Shown piece after piece: positions 62,578-64,000 of a stretch of 64,000 bases of DNA (its first letter is position 1; every line of letters begins with the position of its first letter). The notes beneath the pieces are model-generated. The model was not told where the DNA came from and ran no database searches. It worked only from the letters and a program-made list of their open reading frames with translations. This DNA comes from Moellerella sp963519845. Its GTDB lineage: Bacteria; Pseudomonadota; Gammaproteobacteria; Enterobacterales; Enterobacteriaceae. The stretch lies in the NCBI GenBank assembly GCA_963519845.1, contig CAUQNX010000007.1:99097-163096 (forward strand), given 5' to 3'. A program made the translations under genes and the position numbers.

Positions 62578-63510
62578 ATGATAAATTCTAATCGCCCTAT
62601 TATGAATTTAGATCTGGATTTGCTGCGAACCTTTGTTGCAGTTGCCGATCTAAATACATTTGCTGCCGCCGCCGCTGCCGTTTGTCGTACTCAGTCAGCG
62701 GTAAGCCAACAAATGCAACGTTTGGAACAATTAGTTGGTAGAGAGTTGTTCGCTCGACATGGGCGCAATAAGCTACTGACAGAGCATGGGCTGCAATTAT
62801 TAGGATATGCTCGCCAGATCCTACGGGCAAATGATGATGCAACGGCATCTTTGGCTTTTAATGATGCCGATGGTGAGTTAAGAATCGGTGCCTCAGACGA
62901 TACAGTCGATATTTTACTGCCATTCCTATTAAACCGAATTGCCTCTGTTTATCCGCGTATGGCGGTCGATATTCGGATTAAACGCGTCCAGTTTATTGAA
63001 GGCATGCTCGATAACCATGAAATTGATTTAGCGCTTACGACTGCTCGTATAAGTCATCACCCTAAAACAGCGTTGAGAACGGTTCCTGTGCTATGGCATT
63101 GCGCGGCTGATTTTCAACTGCGCACCAATGAGCCTATCCCTTTAGTGACAATGGATGAGACTAACCCATTCCGCAAACTCAGTATTGAAGCACTGGATGA
63201 TGTGGGTATTCCATGGCATATCGCTTATGAAGCAGCATCTTTGCCTGCGGTGCGTGCAGCAGTCAATGCAGAAGTGGGTGTTACCGCTCGTCCGATGGAA
63301 ATGCAAAATGCGGATTTACGTATTTTGGGTGAAGTTGATGGCTTGCCGCGTCTGCCAGATATTCAATATTGGTTATATAAAAATGCCGATGAGCAAAAAG
63401 AGCCAGTATTGACGGTATTTAATGCGATTGAAAATAAAAAAATCCATTATGCTTCTGCACCTATGGCAGAAGATAGTTTAAGAGCAGCTGAAACAGAAAA
63501 TATTTTGTAA
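62578..63510 (+). CDS. lrhA: LrhA/HexA, LysR-type regulator
   Basis: 310 residues. N-terminal winged HTH: LDLDLLRTFVAVADLNTFAAAAAAVCRTQSAVSQQMQRLEQLVGRELFARHGRNKL near 10-65, then a co-inducer-binding domain. In E. coli LrhA represses flhDC and type 1 fimbriae; in related plant pathogens (HexA) it represses virulence. ATG 62578 corresponds to the E. coli start; 62575 is also possible. Its last codons are inside an exact 57-bp tandem duplication. The nuo operon is expected beyond the window. Confidence 0.95.
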   Translation: MINSNRPIMNLDLDLLRTFVAVADLNTFAAAAAAVCRTQSAVSQQMQRLEQLVGRELFARHGRNKLLTEHGLQLLGYARQILRANDDATASLAFNDADGELRIGASDDTVDILLPFLLNRIASVYPRMAVDIRIKRVQFIEGMLDNHEIDLALTTARISHHPKTALRTVPVLWHCAADFQLRTNEPIPLVTMDETNPFRKLSIEALDDVGIPWHIAYEAASLPAVRAAVNAEVGVTARPMEMQNADLRILGEVDGLPRLPDIQYWLYKNADEQKEPVLTVFNAIENKKIHYASAPMAEDSLRAAETENIL

Positions 63511-63587
63511 TTTAACAACTGCTCGCTAAATAGTTTAAGAGCAGCTGAAACAGAAAATATTTTGTAATTTAACAACTGCTCGCTAAA
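63474..63587 (+). repeat. Exact 57-bp tandem duplication at the lrhA 3' end
   Basis: The 57 bases at 63474-63530, holding the last 11 codons, the stop and 20 bases of trailer of lrhA, are repeated without change at 63531-63587. The first stop is used, so the coding sequence is intact. The lack of any difference implies a recent or homogenised duplication. Confidence 0.97.
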
Positions 63588-63592
63588 TATTG

Positions 63593-63626
63593 AAAAGCTG
63601 TGGCGTTACGCCGGAGCTTTTTTTTG
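63593..63626 (+). terminator. Intrinsic terminator after lrhA
   Basis: AAAAGCT / AGCTTTT outer stem and GGCG / CGCC inner stem, followed by a run of T (TTTTTTTTG). Confidence 0.85.
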
Positions 63627-64000
63627 TTTTCTAGATAAAAATATAGATTGGATAATTTGTTATATCATTACTAAACTTAAGGTTGTAATCAGCAGTAAAA
63701 TAATTGTGATAGGTGTGGCAGAACAATGATTTTGTTTTTTTGTTAACAAACTGTTTTAAAGTTAACAAATGTACACTAATTAGTAGTGTGTGGAGGTGAA
63801 AATCAGTGTTAAATCGGAAGCCAGCTTCTTGATTTGACAAAAAATAATTCAATTTGGTGACTTAATGCAAATTTGTATCAATTTCGAACAGACGTTCTAT
63901 TTTTTGAACAAAAGTGTGCACTTGATCAAATAAGTAAACAGAGATTATGTCCAATAAGACAGGTTTTGCCTGAGATAATGGTGTAGTAAAAACGAAGAAT
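63627..64000. other. Region downstream of lrhA, probable nuo promoter region
   Basis: AT-rich, no gene of credible length. In E. coli nuoA starts after a long control region here, so this is probably the same. A TTGACA hexamer at about 63833 could be a -35 element, but no matching -10 was settled on. Confidence 0.4.

Noticed and set aside
63631..63852. Minus-strand 73-codon frame downstream of lrhA
   Set aside because: Low-complexity, AT-driven sequence without a ribosome binding site, in the place expected for the nuo control region.
1..64000. CRISPR array, prophage, insertion sequences, tRNA or rRNA genes
   Set aside because: No regularly spaced repeats, transposase, integrase, phage structural gene, cloverleaf or rRNA sequence was seen on either strand.

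Overview
The window is chromosomal DNA of a gamma-proteobacterium of the order Enterobacterales. From position 8834 to the end it follows the backbone known from Escherichia coli: mlaA, fadL, yfcZ, fadIJ, sixA, smrB, prmB, aroC, yfcA, epmC, yfcL, mnmC, fabB, pdxB, usg, truA, dedA, accD, folC, dedD, cvpA, purF, ubiX, yfcH, yfcG, yfcD, pta, ackA, yfbVUTSR, alaA, lrhA. The nuo operon is expected just beyond the right edge. The DNA is AT-rich by eye (GC not computed). The accessory content suggests a lineage outside Enterobacteriaceae proper, such as Morganellaceae or Budviciaceae; this is inference. No rRNA, tRNA, insertion sequence, prophage or CRISPR array was seen.

Region 1 (1-8030) is accessory. 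After the 3' end of a YdcZ-type transporter comes a tightly packed minus-strand operon with several 1-25 base overlaps. It encodes a CyaB-type CYTH protein, a ketoacyl synthase III/OleA-like enzyme, an OleD-like reductase, a metallo-hydrolase, an F390-synthetase-like adenylating enzyme, a PAP2 phosphatase, a sterol desaturase/hydroxylase and an acyl-lipid desaturase. The order of chemistry recalls the OleABCD head-to-head lipid/olefin pathway. Here a different adenylating family and a metallo-hydrolase stand where OleC and OleB would be, and tailoring enzymes are added. This is the best candidate in the window for an undescribed system.

Region 2 (8140-25070) holds lipid transport and beta-oxidation genes (mlaA, fadL, fadIJ), aroC, translation-related enzymes (prmB, epmC, mnmC, smrB) and fabB. 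FadR-like operators lie before fadL, fadI and fabB, and a FabR-like palindrome lies next to the fabB site. Fatty-acid uptake, degradation and unsaturated synthesis are therefore probably regulated together. Region 3 (25200-32430), inserted between fabB and pdxB compared with E. coli, carries a tripartite tricarboxylate transporter (tctCBA), its divergent two-component system (tctDE), and a divergent EamA exporter/AraC regulator pair.

Region 4 (32546-44900) is the conserved pdxB-to-yfcD block with a near-perfect PurR box before cvpA-purF. Region 5 (45097-50760), between yfcD and pta, is accessory. It contains an M24 peptidase with a DUF3311 protein and a sodium:solute symporter, a small orphan protein, and an rtcB2-prfH RNA-repair/ribosome-rescue operon. 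That operon is preceded by a 15-codon ORF with a very strong ribosome binding site and complementary anti-Shine-Dalgarno segments.

Region 6 (50838-64000) is pta-ackA to lrhA. Two small genes flanking yfbR (58833 and 60118) are paralogues of each other and distant relatives of the orphan at 48067. They form an unrecognised three-member family scattered through housekeeping DNA. The 3' end of lrhA carries an exact 57-bp tandem duplication.
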